Assembly: GCF_021699195.1 (NCBI RefSeq)
Contig: NZ_SSXE01000010.1
Coordinates: forward strand, 62,001 to 126,000
Direction of reading: 5' to 3'
DNA: 64,000 nt
From: Nonomuraea sp. MG754425
GTDB taxonomy: Bacteria; Actinomycetota; Actinomycetes; Streptosporangiales; Streptosporangiaceae
In this document: piece after piece, positions 45,523 to 55,297 of the stretch
Layout: every line of letters starts with the position of its first letter
Numbering within the stretch: position 1 is the first letter of the stretch
Notes under the pieces: model-generated
The model's database searches: none
The model's input: the letters and a program-made list of their open reading frames with translations, nothing else
What the model was told of the DNA's origin: nothing
Translations under genes and position numbers: made by a program

Positions 45523-46944
45523 ATGAAACGTGGGCTGGTGCTCATGGCATTGCTCAGCGTCGTGACGGCGATTCCGGGCACGGCCAGGGCCGACAACCCG
45601 ATCGTCCAGACGATCTACACCGCCGACCCCGCCCCCTTGGTGCACAACGGCCGCGTCTACCTCTACACAGGACACGACGAGGACGGCTCGACGTACTTCA
45701 CCATGAAGGAGTGGCGGGTCTGGTCGTCCGCGGACCTGGTGAACTGGACCGACCATGGCTCGCCGATGAGCGTGGCCACCTTCAACTGGGCGAGCGCGGA
45801 CGCGTGGGCCGGCCAGACCGTGTACAGGAACGGCAAGTTCTACTGGTACGTACCGGTGAAGGACCGGGCGAGCGGTCAGATGGCCATCGGCGTCGGAGTC
45901 TCCACCAGCCCCACCGGGCCCTTCACCGACGCCATCGGTCGCCCCCTCGTCAGGAACGGCGAGATCGACCCCACAGTCTTCATCGACGACGACAGGCAGG
46001 CCTATCTGTACTGGGGCAACCCCAACCTCTGGTACGTCAGGCTCAACGCCGACATGATCTCGTACTCCGGCAGCCCCACCCAGATCCCGCTCACCACCGC
46101 GGGCTTCGGCACCCGTACGGGCGACACCAGCCGCCCCACCCTGTACGAAGAGGCCCCCTGGGTCTACAAGCGCAACGGCCTCTACTACAACGTCTTCGCG
46201 GCGAAATGCTGCTCGGAGTTCATCGCCTACTCGACGGCCCCGGGCCCCACCGGACCCTGGACCTACCGCGGGACGGTCATGCCCACACAGGGCAGCAGCT
46301 TCACCAACCATCCCGGCGTCATCGACTTCAACGGCGGATCGTACTTCTTCTACCACAACGGCGCCCTGCCGGGCGGCGGCGGCTTCACCCGCTCCGTGGC
46401 CGTGGAGAAGTTCACCTACAACGCCGGCGGCACCATCCCCACGATCAACATGACCACAACGGGAGCGCCCCAGGTGGGCACGCTGGACCCCTACGTCCGC
46501 CAGGAGGCCGAGACGATCGCCTGGGAGTCCGGCGTGGAGACCGAGCCCGCCGGCGAGGGCGGCATGAACGTCGGGTGGATCGAGAACGGCGACTACACCA
46601 AGGTCAAGGGCGTCGACTTCGGCTCCGGTGCGACGTCCTTCAGCACGCGGGTGGCCTCGGCGACCAGTGGCGGCCGAATCGAACTGCGCCTGGACGGGGT
46701 CAACGGCACGCAGGTGGGGACGTGCACCGTGCCGGGCACCGGCGGCTGGCAGACGTGGACGACGGTCACCTGCCCGGTGAACGGCGCGACGGGCACCCAT
46801 GACCTGTACTTCAGGTACACCGGCGGCAGCGGCAATCTGTTCAACGTGAACTGGTGGCAGTTCACCGGCGGCACCGGCGGGAACCTGCCGGCCAACGACG
46901 ACATGGAGAGCGGCACCCCCAGCGCGAAGGCGACCTCGCGGTGA
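45523..46944 (+). CDS. secreted GH43 glycosidase with CBM6, C-terminus truncated by frameshift
   Basis: 473 residues from ATG 45523 (GGAGGG before it), 16 bp after the esterase. Signal peptide, then the five-bladed GH43 domain: base Asp in TADPAPLVHNGRVYLYTGH, Asp in NGEIDPTVFIDDD and acid Glu in TLYEEAPWVYKRNGLYY. A CBM6 follows (VRQEAETIAWESGVETEPAG, VNWWQFTGG). The frame ends abruptly after NDDMESGTPSAK, the start of a further CBM whose end continues in another frame to 47129. Likely arabinofuranosidase or xylosidase. Confidence 0.9.
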   Translation: MKRGLVLMALLSVVTAIPGTARADNPIVQTIYTADPAPLVHNGRVYLYTGHDEDGSTYFTMKEWRVWSSADLVNWTDHGSPMSVATFNWASADAWAGQTVYRNGKFYWYVPVKDRASGQMAIGVGVSTSPTGPFTDAIGRPLVRNGEIDPTVFIDDDRQAYLYWGNPNLWYVRLNADMISYSGSPTQIPLTTAGFGTRTGDTSRPTLYEEAPWVYKRNGLYYNVFAAKCCSEFIAYSTAPGPTGPWTYRGTVMPTQGSSFTNHPGVIDFNGGSYFFYHNGALPGGGGFTRSVAVEKFTYNAGGTIPTINMTTTGAPQVGTLDPYVRQEAETIAWESGVETEPAGEGGMNVGWIENGDYTKVKGVDFGSGATSFSTRVASATSGGRIELRLDGVNGTQVGTCTVPGTGGWQTWTTVTCPVNGATGTHDLYFRYTGGSGNLFNVNWWQFTGGTGGNLPANDDMESGTPSAKATSR

Positions 46945-47129
46945 GCGCCGGGGGCACGACGAGCCAGCTCCGGCTCACGCCCGCCACGCCGGTGAGCTCC
47001 GGCGGCTGGACGCGGCTCACCGGCACGGCGACCGTCTCGTGGAGCGGAACGCTGACCGGCGCCACCTTCTACGTCGAGACGACCGCAGGCACCGAGTGCT
47101 TCTCGATCGACGACGCCTCGTTCGAGTAG
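46880..47129 (+). pseudogene. remnant of C-terminal CBM (CBM4_9-like) of GH43 gene
   Basis: NDDMESGTP in the GH43 frame opens the module. After 46925 the next frame reads VSAGGTTSQLRLTPATPVSS, then SGGWTRLTGTATVSW and FSIDDASFE, the typical end. The module is much shorter than normal (about 150 residues), so an internal deletion caused the frameshift. Confidence 0.7.
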
Positions 47130-47171
47130 CTCCATGGAACGTATCGGAATCCGCACCGAGATCGGAGTCAC

Positions 47172-48743
47172 GTGATCAGGGTCATGAGATGGTTCCTGGC
47201 GGCGGTGCTGGCCGCCGGTTCGCTGGTCGCGACCGGCAGCGGCGCCTCGCCCGCCTTCGCGCTGGACAACGGGCTCGCCCGTACCCCCCAGATGGGCTGG
47301 AACGACTGGAACACCTTCTCCTGCAACGTCAACGAGAGCCTCATCCGGCAGACCGCGGACATCATGGTCTCCAGTGGCATGGCGGCGGCGGGCTACACGT
47401 ACGTCAACATCGACGACTGCTGGTCCACCAGGAGCCGCGACGCCGGTGGCAACCTGGTGGCGGACCCGCAGAAGTTCCCCAGCGGTATGAAGGCCCTGGC
47501 GGACTACGTCCACACCAAGGGGCTCAAGCTCGGCATCTACTCCTCGGCGGGCACGACCACGTGCGCGGGCTACCCGGCCAGCCTCGGCTACGAGCAGCGC
47601 GACGCCGCACTGTGGGCGTCCTGGGGGATCGACTACCTGAAGTACGACAACTGCGGCGACCACCAGGGCAGAACGGGACAGCAGCGCTACACCGCCATGC
47701 GCGACGCACTGGCCGCCACCGGCCGCCCGATCGTCTACAGCCTGTGCAACTGGGGCCAGGAGAACGTGTGGACCTGGGGGATGCCGGTGGGCAATTCCTG
47801 GCGCACGACCGGCGACATCGCGGCGAACTGGAACTCCATCATGGGCATCCTGGACCAGCAGGTCGGGCTCGAGGCGTACTCGGGGCCCGGCGGCTGGAAC
47901 GACCCCGACATGCTGGAGGTCGGCGTCGGCGCGCTCACGGCGACCGAGGGACGGGCGCACTTCAGCCTGTGGTCGCTGCTGAACGCGCCGCTCATCGCGG
48001 GCAACGACCTGCGGTCGATGAGCGCGGAGACCCGCTCCATCCTGACGAACACCGAGGTCATCGCGGTCAACCAGGACTGGGGCGGCAGACAGGGCCACAA
48101 GATCAGCGACAACGGGAACCTGGAGGTGTGGCGCAAACCGATGTCCAACGGCTCGGTCGCGGTCGTCCTGCTCAACCGGGGCACCTCTGCCTCGACCGTC
48201 TCCACCACCGCCTCGGCCCTGGGCCTGGGCTCGGCGTCCTCCTATTCGGTGCGCGACCTGTGGGCGCACACGACGTCCTCCTCGTCCGGGACGATCAGCG
48301 CGTCGGTGGCCGGGCACGGGGCAGTCATGTACACCGTCACCGGAGGAGGCATCGTCCCCGCGGTCGCGCTCAGAGGGGCCGGCTCGGGCAAGTGCCTGGA
48401 CGTCACCGGCGCCTCGCAGGCCAACGGTGCGCAGGCGCAGATCTGGGACTGCGGCGGCCAGCCCAACCAGCAGTGGACGCCCACCGCGAGCGGTGAGTTA
48501 CGGGTGTACGGCAACAAGTGCCTGGACGCCTACGACCAGGGCACCGCCGACGGCACCCAAGTGATCATCTGGGACTGCAACGGACAGGCCAACCAGCAGT
48601 GGCGCCTCAATGCCGACGGCACCATCACCGGGGTGCAGTCGGGCCGGTGCCTCGACGTGCCGGACAACGCCACCGCCAACGGCATCAAGCTGGTGCTCTG
48701 GTCCTGCAACGGCGGCGCCAACCAGCGGTGGACCCGCACCTGA
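47172..48743 (+). CDS. secreted GH27 alpha-galactosidase with CBM13
   Basis: 523 residues from GTG 47172. After the signal peptide the GH27 barrel starts with LARTPQMGWNDWNTF. The nucleophile Asp is in YLKYDNCGDH and the acid/base Asp in GPGGWNDPDMLEVG. An antiparallel C-terminal beta domain (RDLWAHTTSS) and a CBM13 (GKCLDVTGASQANG, NKCLDAYDQGTADG, GRCLDVPDNATANG) follow. Removes galactosyl side groups from galactomannan or xylan-type polymers. Confidence 0.93.
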   Translation: MIRVMRWFLAAVLAAGSLVATGSGASPAFALDNGLARTPQMGWNDWNTFSCNVNESLIRQTADIMVSSGMAAAGYTYVNIDDCWSTRSRDAGGNLVADPQKFPSGMKALADYVHTKGLKLGIYSSAGTTTCAGYPASLGYEQRDAALWASWGIDYLKYDNCGDHQGRTGQQRYTAMRDALAATGRPIVYSLCNWGQENVWTWGMPVGNSWRTTGDIAANWNSIMGILDQQVGLEAYSGPGGWNDPDMLEVGVGALTATEGRAHFSLWSLLNAPLIAGNDLRSMSAETRSILTNTEVIAVNQDWGGRQGHKISDNGNLEVWRKPMSNGSVAVVLLNRGTSASTVSTTASALGLGSASSYSVRDLWAHTTSSSSGTISASVAGHGAVMYTVTGGGIVPAVALRGAGSGKCLDVTGASQANGAQAQIWDCGGQPNQQWTPTASGELRVYGNKCLDAYDQGTADGTQVIIWDCNGQANQQWRLNADGTITGVQSGRCLDVPDNATANGIKLVLWSCNGGANQRWTRT

Positions 48744-48755
48744 GACCCTTGGAGG

Positions 48756-48780
48756 CGTGGCGGTCGTGCCGACCGCCACG
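48756..48780 (+). terminator. hairpin terminator after GH27 gene
   Basis: CGTGGCGGTCG-tgc-CGACCGCCACG, a perfect 11-bp stem with a 3-nt loop, 13 bp after the stop. Confidence 0.85.
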
Positions 48781-48916
48781 ACCGACTCGAGATCCGGCCG
48801 GCCCGGCGAAGACCGTCAAGGGTTTGGACGCCGTCCTCGTCCACCGGTGGTCCATCGTGGTGTTGATGTCGCGATGGCGGGGTCGCACGGGTGCTCGGTT
48901 TGCGACCGGCCGACGG

Positions 48917-49576
48917 TCAGGGCATTTCGCGGGTGACGATCCCGTGTTCGTGTGCGTAGATCGCCGCGTGCACGCGGGTCCGGAGGCCGAGTTTGGTGAG
49001 GATCCGGTTGACGTGGGTTTTGACCGTGCCTTCCTCGATGGTGCACGCGGTGGCGATCTCGCCGTTGCTCAGTCCCCGGGCCAGGAGGCGTAGCACGTGG
49101 TGTTCGCGTGGGGTCAGGAGGTCGAGTTCGGAGGTGGCGGGGCGCGGGGACAGTGCGGCGAAGCGGCTGATCAGGCGGCCGGTGACCTGTGGGTCGATCA
49201 ACCCCCGGCCCTGATGCAGCTCGCGGATCGCCGCGATGAGCACGTCGGGGTCGCTGTCCTTCAGCAGGAAACCGGCCGCTCCCGCGCGTAGCGCGCCGAA
49301 CAGGTACTCGTCGAGGTCGAACGTGGTCAGGGCGAGCACGCGGGGGGCGGATTCGGCGGCGGCGAGGCGGCCGATGGCGGCGATGCCGTCCATGCCCGGC
49401 ATTCGCAGGTCCATCACCACCACGTCCGGCCGGCGCAACAGCGCCCGGTGCACCGCCTCGGCGCCGTCGGCGGCCGTGGCGATCACGTCGATGTCGGGTT
49501 CGCCGTCGAGGATGAGCCGCAGCGCCTCCCGCGCCGCCTCCTGATCGTCGGCGACCAGCACCCGGATCGTCACCAC
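48917..49576 (-). CDS. NarL/LuxR-type response regulator
   Basis: 219 residues. The receiver has RVLVADDQEAAREALR and phospho-Asp in VVVMDLRMPGMDG; the C-terminal LuxR HTH has LTPREHHVLRLLARGLSNGE, then EEGTVKTHVNRILTKLGLR. The 5' end overlaps the kinase gene by 7 bp. Confidence 0.93.
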   Translation of the reverse strand: MVTIRVLVADDQEAAREALRLILDGEPDIDVIATAADGAEAVHRALLRRPDVVVMDLRMPGMDGIAAIGRLAAAESAPRVLALTTFDLDEYLFGALRAGAAGFLLKDSDPDVLIAAIRELHQGRGLIDPQVTGRLISRFAALSPRPATSELDLLTPREHHVLRLLARGLSNGEIATACTIEEGTVKTHVNRILTKLGLRTRVHAAIYAHEHGIVTREMP

Positions 49577-50643
49577 ACGTTCCTTTCCCTGGGCAGGTCG
49601 GCGCGGACCCGCCAGCCGCCCGTCGCCGTCGGTCCCGCCGACAGGGTGCCGTCGAGCAGGCGCACCCGTTCCCGCATGCCGCGGATGCCCTGGCCCTCGA
49701 CCTCAGGCGGATGGGCGGTGGCGCCGTTGTCGAGAACCTCGATGCGCAGGCCGCGGTCGTCCTGCCGCAGGTGGACCGAGACCGCGGTCGCGGTCGAATG
49801 ACGTACGACGTTCGTCAGCGCCTCCTGGACCACCCGGTAGGCGGTGTGGTCGACGGCCGGAGGCAGGACGCCCTCCGTCCCCGTACGGCGCATGGTGATC
49901 GTGCGGTCGGCTGAGGCGAGTTGCCCGGCCAGCCGTTCCAGGTCGGCGGTGCCGGGCTGGAGGGCGGCCGGGTGCTCGCTGAGTGTCCGCAGCAGGTCGC
50001 GTACCTCCGTCAACGCCGACAGCGACAGGTCCGAGATCACGGTGAGGGCTTTCGTCGCCGAGACGTGGCTGCGTGCTCGCCGGGCCGCCGCGGCCTGCAG
50101 CCGGATCGCGGTCAGGTGGTGTCCCACGCTGTCGTGCACGTTCCTGGCCAGCCAGGTGCGCTCTTCGGCCAGGACGCGCTCCGCCTCGGCCCGCCGCAGT
50201 CGCAGCGCCTGCTCGGCACGGTCCCGGTGCAGCCGCAGCGCGTAGCCGGTGGCCACGGGGGCGACACTCATGATCACCATGTTGGCGAGCGCCGGCACGT
50301 CTCCGCCGATCACCGTGCCCGTACCCGCCACCCAGCACGTGGAGACCGCCAGCACCAGTCCGGGACGCCGTGGCCGGTGGTAGACGGCCGCGCAGAACAG
50401 GCCCATCGTGACCAGCATCCCCTCCCACCGGTGTAACTGAGCCATCCCGGCCAGAGCGATCACCGCGGACGTCAGCGCGGCGGTCAACGGCACCGCCCGC
50501 CGCAGGAGCAGAGGGAGGCTGACACCGGCACTGAAGACGATCAGGAGCGGGACGTCGATCGGAACGCTCCCTTCCAGCACCGTCAGCAGCGCCGCGACGG
50601 TCGCGGCGCCGGCGACGAGCAGGAGTTCCCTCAGCCAGGGCAT
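49570..50643 (-). CDS. NarL-partner sensor histidine kinase
   Basis: 357 residues. The N-terminal half has about five TM helices with no large extracellular loop. The HisKA_3 site is WLARNVHDSVGHHLTAIRLQ. The ATPase domain has YRVVQEALTNVVRHSTA and IEVLDNGAT. The membrane-embedded sensor suggests envelope or lipid-soluble signals. It forms a cognate pair with the overlapping regulator and follows the hydrolase gene by 1 bp. Confidence 0.9.
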   Translation of the reverse strand: MPWLRELLLVAGAATVAALLTVLEGSVPIDVPLLIVFSAGVSLPLLLRRAVPLTAALTSAVIALAGMAQLHRWEGMLVTMGLFCAAVYHRPRRPGLVLAVSTCWVAGTGTVIGGDVPALANMVIMSVAPVATGYALRLHRDRAEQALRLRRAEAERVLAEERTWLARNVHDSVGHHLTAIRLQAAAARRARSHVSATKALTVISDLSLSALTEVRDLLRTLSEHPAALQPGTADLERLAGQLASADRTITMRRTGTEGVLPPAVDHTAYRVVQEALTNVVRHSTATAVSVHLRQDDRGLRIEVLDNGATAHPPEVEGQGIRGMRERVRLLDGTLSAGPTATGGWRVRADLPRERNVW

Positions 50644-50644
50644 G

Positions 50645-52054
50645 TCACGATGATGCCGGACCGCAGGTCGTGCCCGCGGGCGGGAGTTGCCCGGTGGTCA
50701 GGTAGCGGTGCACGTGGTCCCGGACGCAGGGATTGCCGTACAGGTAAAGCGCGTGACCGCCCTTGGCCGGCACGTACCGCGAGCCGTCGAGTTGGGCGGC
50801 GGTCCGGCGGGCGTTCGCGGGCGGTGCCGCGTCGTCGTACTCGCCGCTCGCGATCAGGATCGGTGGCAGGCCACGAGGGCGCACCGGGTGGGGCAGGAAG
50901 GGCGTCTTTCGCGGGAGCCCTGCGCAGAGGTTGGCCTGCGGCCACGCCGCGGTCCAGCCGATGCGCGGCGCGACGCTCTTGAGCCGCTTTTCGATGGCCT
51001 TGACGTCGCGATATGTGGTCGGGGACGGGAAGTCGGAGCACCACGCGATCCGGCTGAAGTCCGGATCGACCGTTACGACGGGCGGCTTGGCGAACCGGGT
51101 GGCATCGCCCGCGTGCGCCTCGGCCAGGGACTTGGCCAGGTCGGGCCATGTCGCCTCCCACGTGACGCTCGCGCGGGAAGCGATCAGGGACGCACGGACC
51201 GCTGTGCCGGCGCCGGGCGCGGGGATCGGCCGCTTGGCGGCGCGGGCCATGACCTCGTCCCACACCTTGAGCACGTCGCGCCCATGGAGCGCGCAGCTCT
51301 GGTCGGTGGCGCACCACTCGGCGAAACGGCCCAGGTTGTCCTCCTTGACCTTCGCTTTGGGCAGGAGCCAGTCGGTCCACGATGGGTTGGTGTGGTCGAT
51401 CGGGCTGTCCAGGTACATGCGGCCGACGTGGGAGGGGAACATGTCGGCGTAGGTCACGCCGAGGACGGTGCCGTAGGAGTTGCCGAAATAGCTGAGTTTC
51501 TGCTCGCCCAGCGCCACTCGGACGGCCTCCAGGTCGTGGGCTCCCTGCTCGGAGTCCAGGTTGCCCGCGAGCGGGCCGGCGGCATCGGCGCAGCCGAGGC
51601 CGAAGCGGCGGTTCTGCTCCGTGTATCGGGCGTAGGTGGCGCGGTCGGGGAACACCCACTCCGCGTTCGTGGCCCACGGCGCCCGGCCGGGGCAGCGTAC
51701 CCCGCTGCTCGCCTCGAATCCGCGCGGGTCGAAGACCACCACGTCGAACCATTGAGTCAGGTCGGCGAAGGCGCCCTTGACCTGGCGCAGGGCCGAGATC
51801 TGCGGCCCGGGGCCGCCCATGTTGACGACGAGCGTTCCCTTCCGGGTGGCCGGATCCTCGGCGGGCAGCTTGGCGAGCCCCAGCGTGATCTGCTCGCCCG
51901 TGGGGGCGTCCCAGTCGGCGGGCACGGAGATCCGGCCGCATCGCAGACCGTCCCCGCAGTCCTCCCAGGACAGCCCGGTATCCGCCGTCGCCGGCGTGCC
52001 CGCTGCCATGGGGATCAGCAGGGCGCCGAGCGCGGCGATGATCGTCTTCTTCAT
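50645..52054 (-). CDS. secreted tripeptidyl-aminopeptidase-like alpha/beta hydrolase
   Basis: 469 residues. Signal peptide, then the Tap/SlpD family pattern: VNMGGPGPQIS, the nucleophile in YFGNSYGTVLGVTYADMFP, PILIASGEYDDAAP with the catalytic Asp, and the catalytic His in AKGGHALYLYGNPCV. It cleaves short peptides from N-termini outside the cell. It heads the operon with the kinase and regulator, which is unusual and links peptide processing to the signal. Confidence 0.85.
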   Translation of the reverse strand: MKKTIIAALGALLIPMAAGTPATADTGLSWEDCGDGLRCGRISVPADWDAPTGEQITLGLAKLPAEDPATRKGTLVVNMGGPGPQISALRQVKGAFADLTQWFDVVVFDPRGFEASSGVRCPGRAPWATNAEWVFPDRATYARYTEQNRRFGLGCADAAGPLAGNLDSEQGAHDLEAVRVALGEQKLSYFGNSYGTVLGVTYADMFPSHVGRMYLDSPIDHTNPSWTDWLLPKAKVKEDNLGRFAEWCATDQSCALHGRDVLKVWDEVMARAAKRPIPAPGAGTAVRASLIASRASVTWEATWPDLAKSLAEAHAGDATRFAKPPVVTVDPDFSRIAWCSDFPSPTTYRDVKAIEKRLKSVAPRIGWTAAWPQANLCAGLPRKTPFLPHPVRPRGLPPILIASGEYDDAAPPANARRTAAQLDGSRYVPAKGGHALYLYGNPCVRDHVHRYLTTGQLPPAGTTCGPASS

Positions 52055-52084
52055 GGCACCTCAGCCTGGCCGAGAGGCACGTCG

Positions 52085-52300
52085 CCAGTCGTCCACCTTT
52101 CGATAGATCTGCGGGAAGGCTGGTTCGCCGCCAAGGATCCCGCGGACGTGGCGATCGGCCCGGTGGGCGTGCCGAGCCTGTACGTGTGGAGCGACGGCGA
52201 CCCGGTGGTACGCCGCCGCACCGCCGACCTGACAGCGAAACGGGTGACCGCGCCCCTGCCGATGGATCCTCAGGATTCCGTGAACCTTTCCGCGCGGAAT
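52085..52300 (+). pseudogene. alpha/beta hydrolase fragment
   Basis: DLREGWFAAKDPADVAIGPV, then VPSLYVWSDGDPVVRRRTAD, is the C-terminal part of an alpha/beta hydrolase without start, nucleophile or proper end. It lies between two intact transcription units. Confidence 0.55.
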
Positions 52301-52343
52301 GCCGACTGTCTGCGTGACGGACGATGCAGAGCAGGGAGGTGTG

Positions 52344-52877
52344 GTGGGCAACGAAGGGTTGCTGGTGGTGCGCTGCCAGCTTGGGGAGCGAGAGGCGTTC
52401 CGCGAACTGGTGGCCATCTGGCACACCCCACTGTGGCGCTACGTCCGGGGCATGGTCGGCTCGCAGCACCTCGCAGACGATCTTGCTCAGGAGGCGTGGG
52501 TCGCTGTGGTGCGCGGTCTGCCGCGGTTGCGGCAACCGGAGCGGTTCGCCCCGTGGCTGTACACCATCGCCCGGCGCACGGTCACTGACCATCTGCGACA
52601 GGCGTACAGGGCGCCGGAGACGGCCATGGAGGAAACCACGACTGTCGTCGCCGACGACGAGCTCAGCAGCGTGCTCACCACGATGCAGATCGAGGCAGGT
52701 CTTGCCGCTCTGCCGCCCCTGGAGCGCGAGGTGCTCATCCTCTTCCATCTGGAGGATCTTCCGCTGGCCACTTGTGCGGAGGTGCTCGGCGTACAGACCG
52801 GCACGGTCAAGAGCAGGTTGCACCGCGCCCGGCGCATGCTGCGAAACCACCTTGCCGAGAAGGGATACGAGGCATGA
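52344..52877 (+). CDS. ECF sigma factor
   Basis: About 177 residues from GTG 52344 with GGGAGG 5 nt upstream (GTG 52341 is equally possible). Region 2 is HLADDLAQEAWVAVVRGLPR and PWLYTIARRTVTDHLRQ; region 4 is LPPLEREVLILFHLEDLPLA, then LGVQTGTVKSRLHRARRML. It overlaps the membrane protein gene (ATGA). Confidence 0.88.
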   Translation: MGNEGLLVVRCQLGEREAFRELVAIWHTPLWRYVRGMVGSQHLADDLAQEAWVAVVRGLPRLRQPERFAPWLYTIARRTVTDHLRQAYRAPETAMEETTTVVADDELSSVLTTMQIEAGLAALPPLEREVLILFHLEDLPLATCAEVLGVQTGTVKSRLHRARRMLRNHLAEKGYEA

Positions 52878-53371
52878 GCGAGCAGAACCGCCCAGCGCAG
52901 CGGGCGGTGCCCGAGCAACTGGAGCGCGTGCTGGCCACGGAGGTGTCCCTGCGCTCCCGGCTGGGCCACGTGGCAGTGGGCCTGGCCGGAGGATGCGGCG
53001 CGGCCTTGATCACGGTGCTGTGGGTGACCGAGCCGAACCCTCTGCCGACGCGTACTCAGGCTGTCTTCGTCGGATTGATCGCCATCGGGCTGGCCTGGGC
53101 CGTCTTCGCCGGCTGGGTGTTGAGCAGGCGTCGACCGCTTTTCGCTCGGGACCGGGTGTTGTCCGCCCGGATCGCTCTGGCGGCGACCGTGGTGACCGCC
53201 GCGGGCGGGGTGGCGCTGGCAGCAGCCCGTGGCGGCACCGCCGACCTGGTGGCCACCGCCGCGGGCGGGGTCGTCTTCACCGCCGCCGCGATGCTCGCCC
53301 TGGTACGCGCGCGGCGTCGCCGTCGCGAACTCCTGCGCCTGCGGGATGCCCTGCGGCAGGACGCCCCCTGA
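52874..53371 (+). CDS. four-TM membrane protein coupled to ECF sigma
   Basis: 165 residues starting in the ATGA overlap. A short charged N-terminus (residues 1-30) is followed by four hydrophobic helices and a basic C-terminal tail (RARRRRRELLRLRDALRQ). No zinc anti-sigma motif (HxxxCxxC) is present, but the position is where an anti-sigma factor is expected, so a membrane regulator of the sigma factor is plausible. Confidence 0.7.
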   Translation: MSEQNRPAQRAVPEQLERVLATEVSLRSRLGHVAVGLAGGCGAALITVLWVTEPNPLPTRTQAVFVGLIAIGLAWAVFAGWVLSRRRPLFARDRVLSARIALAATVVTAAGGVALAAARGGTADLVATAAGGVVFTAAAMLALVRARRRRRELLRLRDALRQDAP

Positions 53372-53422
53372 ACAACCGAATGCACACAAGCCAAGACCAC
53401 CCAGATCATCAAGGAGACAGAC

Positions 53423-53560
53423 ATGGATAACAAGACTGCTCCGATCGGCCCGCCGGCCCTCGCGCTCCGTATCAGCGGTGCAAGCAGGCGTACCGTCCTG
53501 GTCATCGCGGCCCTGTCCGGTACCGCCCTGCTGATCGGCGTCGGCCTGCTCCTGACCTGA
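53423..53560 (+). CDS. 45-residue single-TM peptide
   Basis: ATG 53423 with AAGGAG 6 nt upstream, ending at TGA 53558. A polar start (MDNKTAPIGPPALAL) and two Arg precede a single hydrophobic helix of about 22 residues that runs to the C-terminus (VLVIAALSGTALLIGVGLLL). The good ribosome site and position 51 bp after the membrane protein argue that it is real and the third member of the sigma cluster. Confidence 0.65.
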   Translation: MDNKTAPIGPPALALRISGASRRTVLVIAALSGTALLIGVGLLLT

Positions 53561-53695
53561 GCCTGCGCCCCAGAGCCGGCAAAGGGCCGCATCGGTCGGA
53601 CCGTGTTCCCGGCCGCGACGTCCGCCAGGCGCCGGCCGACCACCTGCACGACGAACGGCCCGGGACGCCGCCGGCACAGAGGCAGCCGCGCTGCT

Positions 53696-55297
53696 TTACC
53701 TGAAGTCGCGGCGGCGGAGGGCGAGCAGTCCGCCGCCGAGCAGGACCGCCGTGACGGCGAGCAGGGCCAGAATCGGTCTGGTGTCCATGGGTGCTGTGGC
53801 GAAGGGGTTGGGGATGTAGTGGAACGGTTCCAGCGGGCTGCCGCCCCACTGCCCGTAGAGGGGGCCGGCGACCTGCCCGAGTGCGGCGGTCAGGATCCAG
53901 ACGGTCCAGGAGATCGCCGCGCTCGCCCGCGGCAGCATTGCGTAGGCGAGCAGGCACACCGCGCCGACGCACCAGGCGGCCGGTACGCCGCCCAGCGCCC
54001 CGGCCAGGAATCGGGGCATGTCGGTGGTGAGGTCGCCGACGAGCACCGAGTACAGCGTGCCGAACACCAGCCCGGCGACGACCATCAGCGCCGTGGTGCC
54101 GACCCCGGTCACGACCAGGTGCCCGGCCGCCCACCGGAGCCGGGTCACTGCGGTGGCCTGGACGGCCTCCGCGCGGCCTGAGGTCTCCTCCGAGCGCAGC
54201 CGCAGTGTCATGAGCACCGGGTAGAGGGCGATCGCGTACGCGAGGATCAGGATCATGTACCAGGAGTAGGCGCCGAGCATCGCATCTGCGGGTTGTACGC
54301 CGAGGGTGTTCCTGATGTTGTCGACCACGATGCTCGGTCGCGACAGCAGATCCCGGCCCAACGGGCTCAGCCCGGCGGCCGCCGCCGCGAAGAACGCGAT
54401 CCCGGCCGTCCATTTCACCAGCAGGCCGCGGTGCAGCCGCCAGGCCAGGCTGATCGGGCCGCGCAGCTCCGGTGCCGTCGCGCGCCCGAGGCGTTCGGGC
54501 AACAGCCCGGCGCCGAGGTCGCGGTGGCCGAGCAGTTGGTACGCGACGGCGGACAGGACGGCGCCGGCCAGGATCGAGACCCCGAGCATCCACCACCGCT
54601 CGTCCTGGTAGGCCTGCACCAGATGGCTCCAGCCGATCGGGGACAGGTACTTCAGCCAGTACTGCGCGCTCGCATCACCGGCATAGCGCATCACAAAGGA
54701 GATGGCGAGTAGGGACAGGCCGATCGCGGTGGCCGTACGGGCGTCGCGCGCCAGTTGGGCGGCGACGGCGGCGATGCCTGCGAACACCCAGCCCGCCACC
54801 GTGACGGCGGCCCCGTAGGCGAGCGATCCGATCGGTTCGAGACCGATCCCGATCAGCGCGACGGCCGTCACCAGCCCGCCGAGCAGACTGTTCCCCACCG
54901 CCACCAGCATGGCGGCGGTCAGCTGAGCGTGGCGGCTGACCACGGCCGAGCGAACCAGCTCGCTGCGGCCGGCGTCCTCCTCCCCGCGCGTGTGCCGGAC
55001 GACGGACATGACGGCCGCGAACGCGCTCACCACATAGAGGAACCCGCCGCTGCGCCACGTGGCGAGCACCTCCAACCGCGGTTCGGCGAACCCGCCGCCG
55101 AGCCCTTGGAGGAAGGCGTTGCTGCGGATGATGTCGATGTATGCGAGTTTCAGCTCGTAGGTGCCCATGTTCCTGTTGATGTAGGCGACCATCGTCAGGG
55201 CCATGGTCACGATCAGCAGGATCCACCAGGGGGCGATGGCCCGTTCGCGGCGCAGGGCCAGGCGGACCAGGTGGCCGGTGCCGGTGAGAGAGTTCAT
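53696..55297 (-). CDS. ABC-2 exporter permease (multidrug/polyketide type)
   Basis: 533 residues from ATG 55297, inside the ATGA overlap with the ATPase gene. About 12 TM helices in two similar halves. Conserved stretches such as [20 protein letters not shown] and [20 protein letters not shown] repeat the E-x-GR-E motif of TnrB3-type antibiotic exporters. Works with the ATPase to expel hydrophobic compounds. Confidence 0.88.
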   Translation of the reverse strand: MNSLTGTGHLVRLALRRERAIAPWWILLIVTMALTMVAYINRNMGTYELKLAYIDIIRSNAFLQGLGGGFAEPRLEVLATWRSGGFLYVVSAFAAVMSVVRHTRGEEDAGRSELVRSAVVSRHAQLTAAMLVAVGNSLLGGLVTAVALIGIGLEPIGSLAYGAAVTVAGWVFAGIAAVAAQLARDARTATAIGLSLLAISFVMRYAGDASAQYWLKYLSPIGWSHLVQAYQDERWWMLGVSILAGAVLSAVAYQLLGHRDLGAGLLPERLGRATAPELRGPISLAWRLHRGLLVKWTAGIAFFAAAAAGLSPLGRDLLSRPSIVVDNIRNTLGVQPADAMLGAYSWYMILILAYAIALYPVLMTLRLRSEETSGRAEAVQATAVTRLRWAAGHLVVTGVGTTALMVVAGLVFGTLYSVLVGDLTTDMPRFLAGALGGVPAAWCVGAVCLLAYAMLPRASAAISWTVWILTAALGQVAGPLYGQWGGSPLEPFHYIPNPFATAPMDTRPILALLAVTAVLLGGGLLALRRRDFR

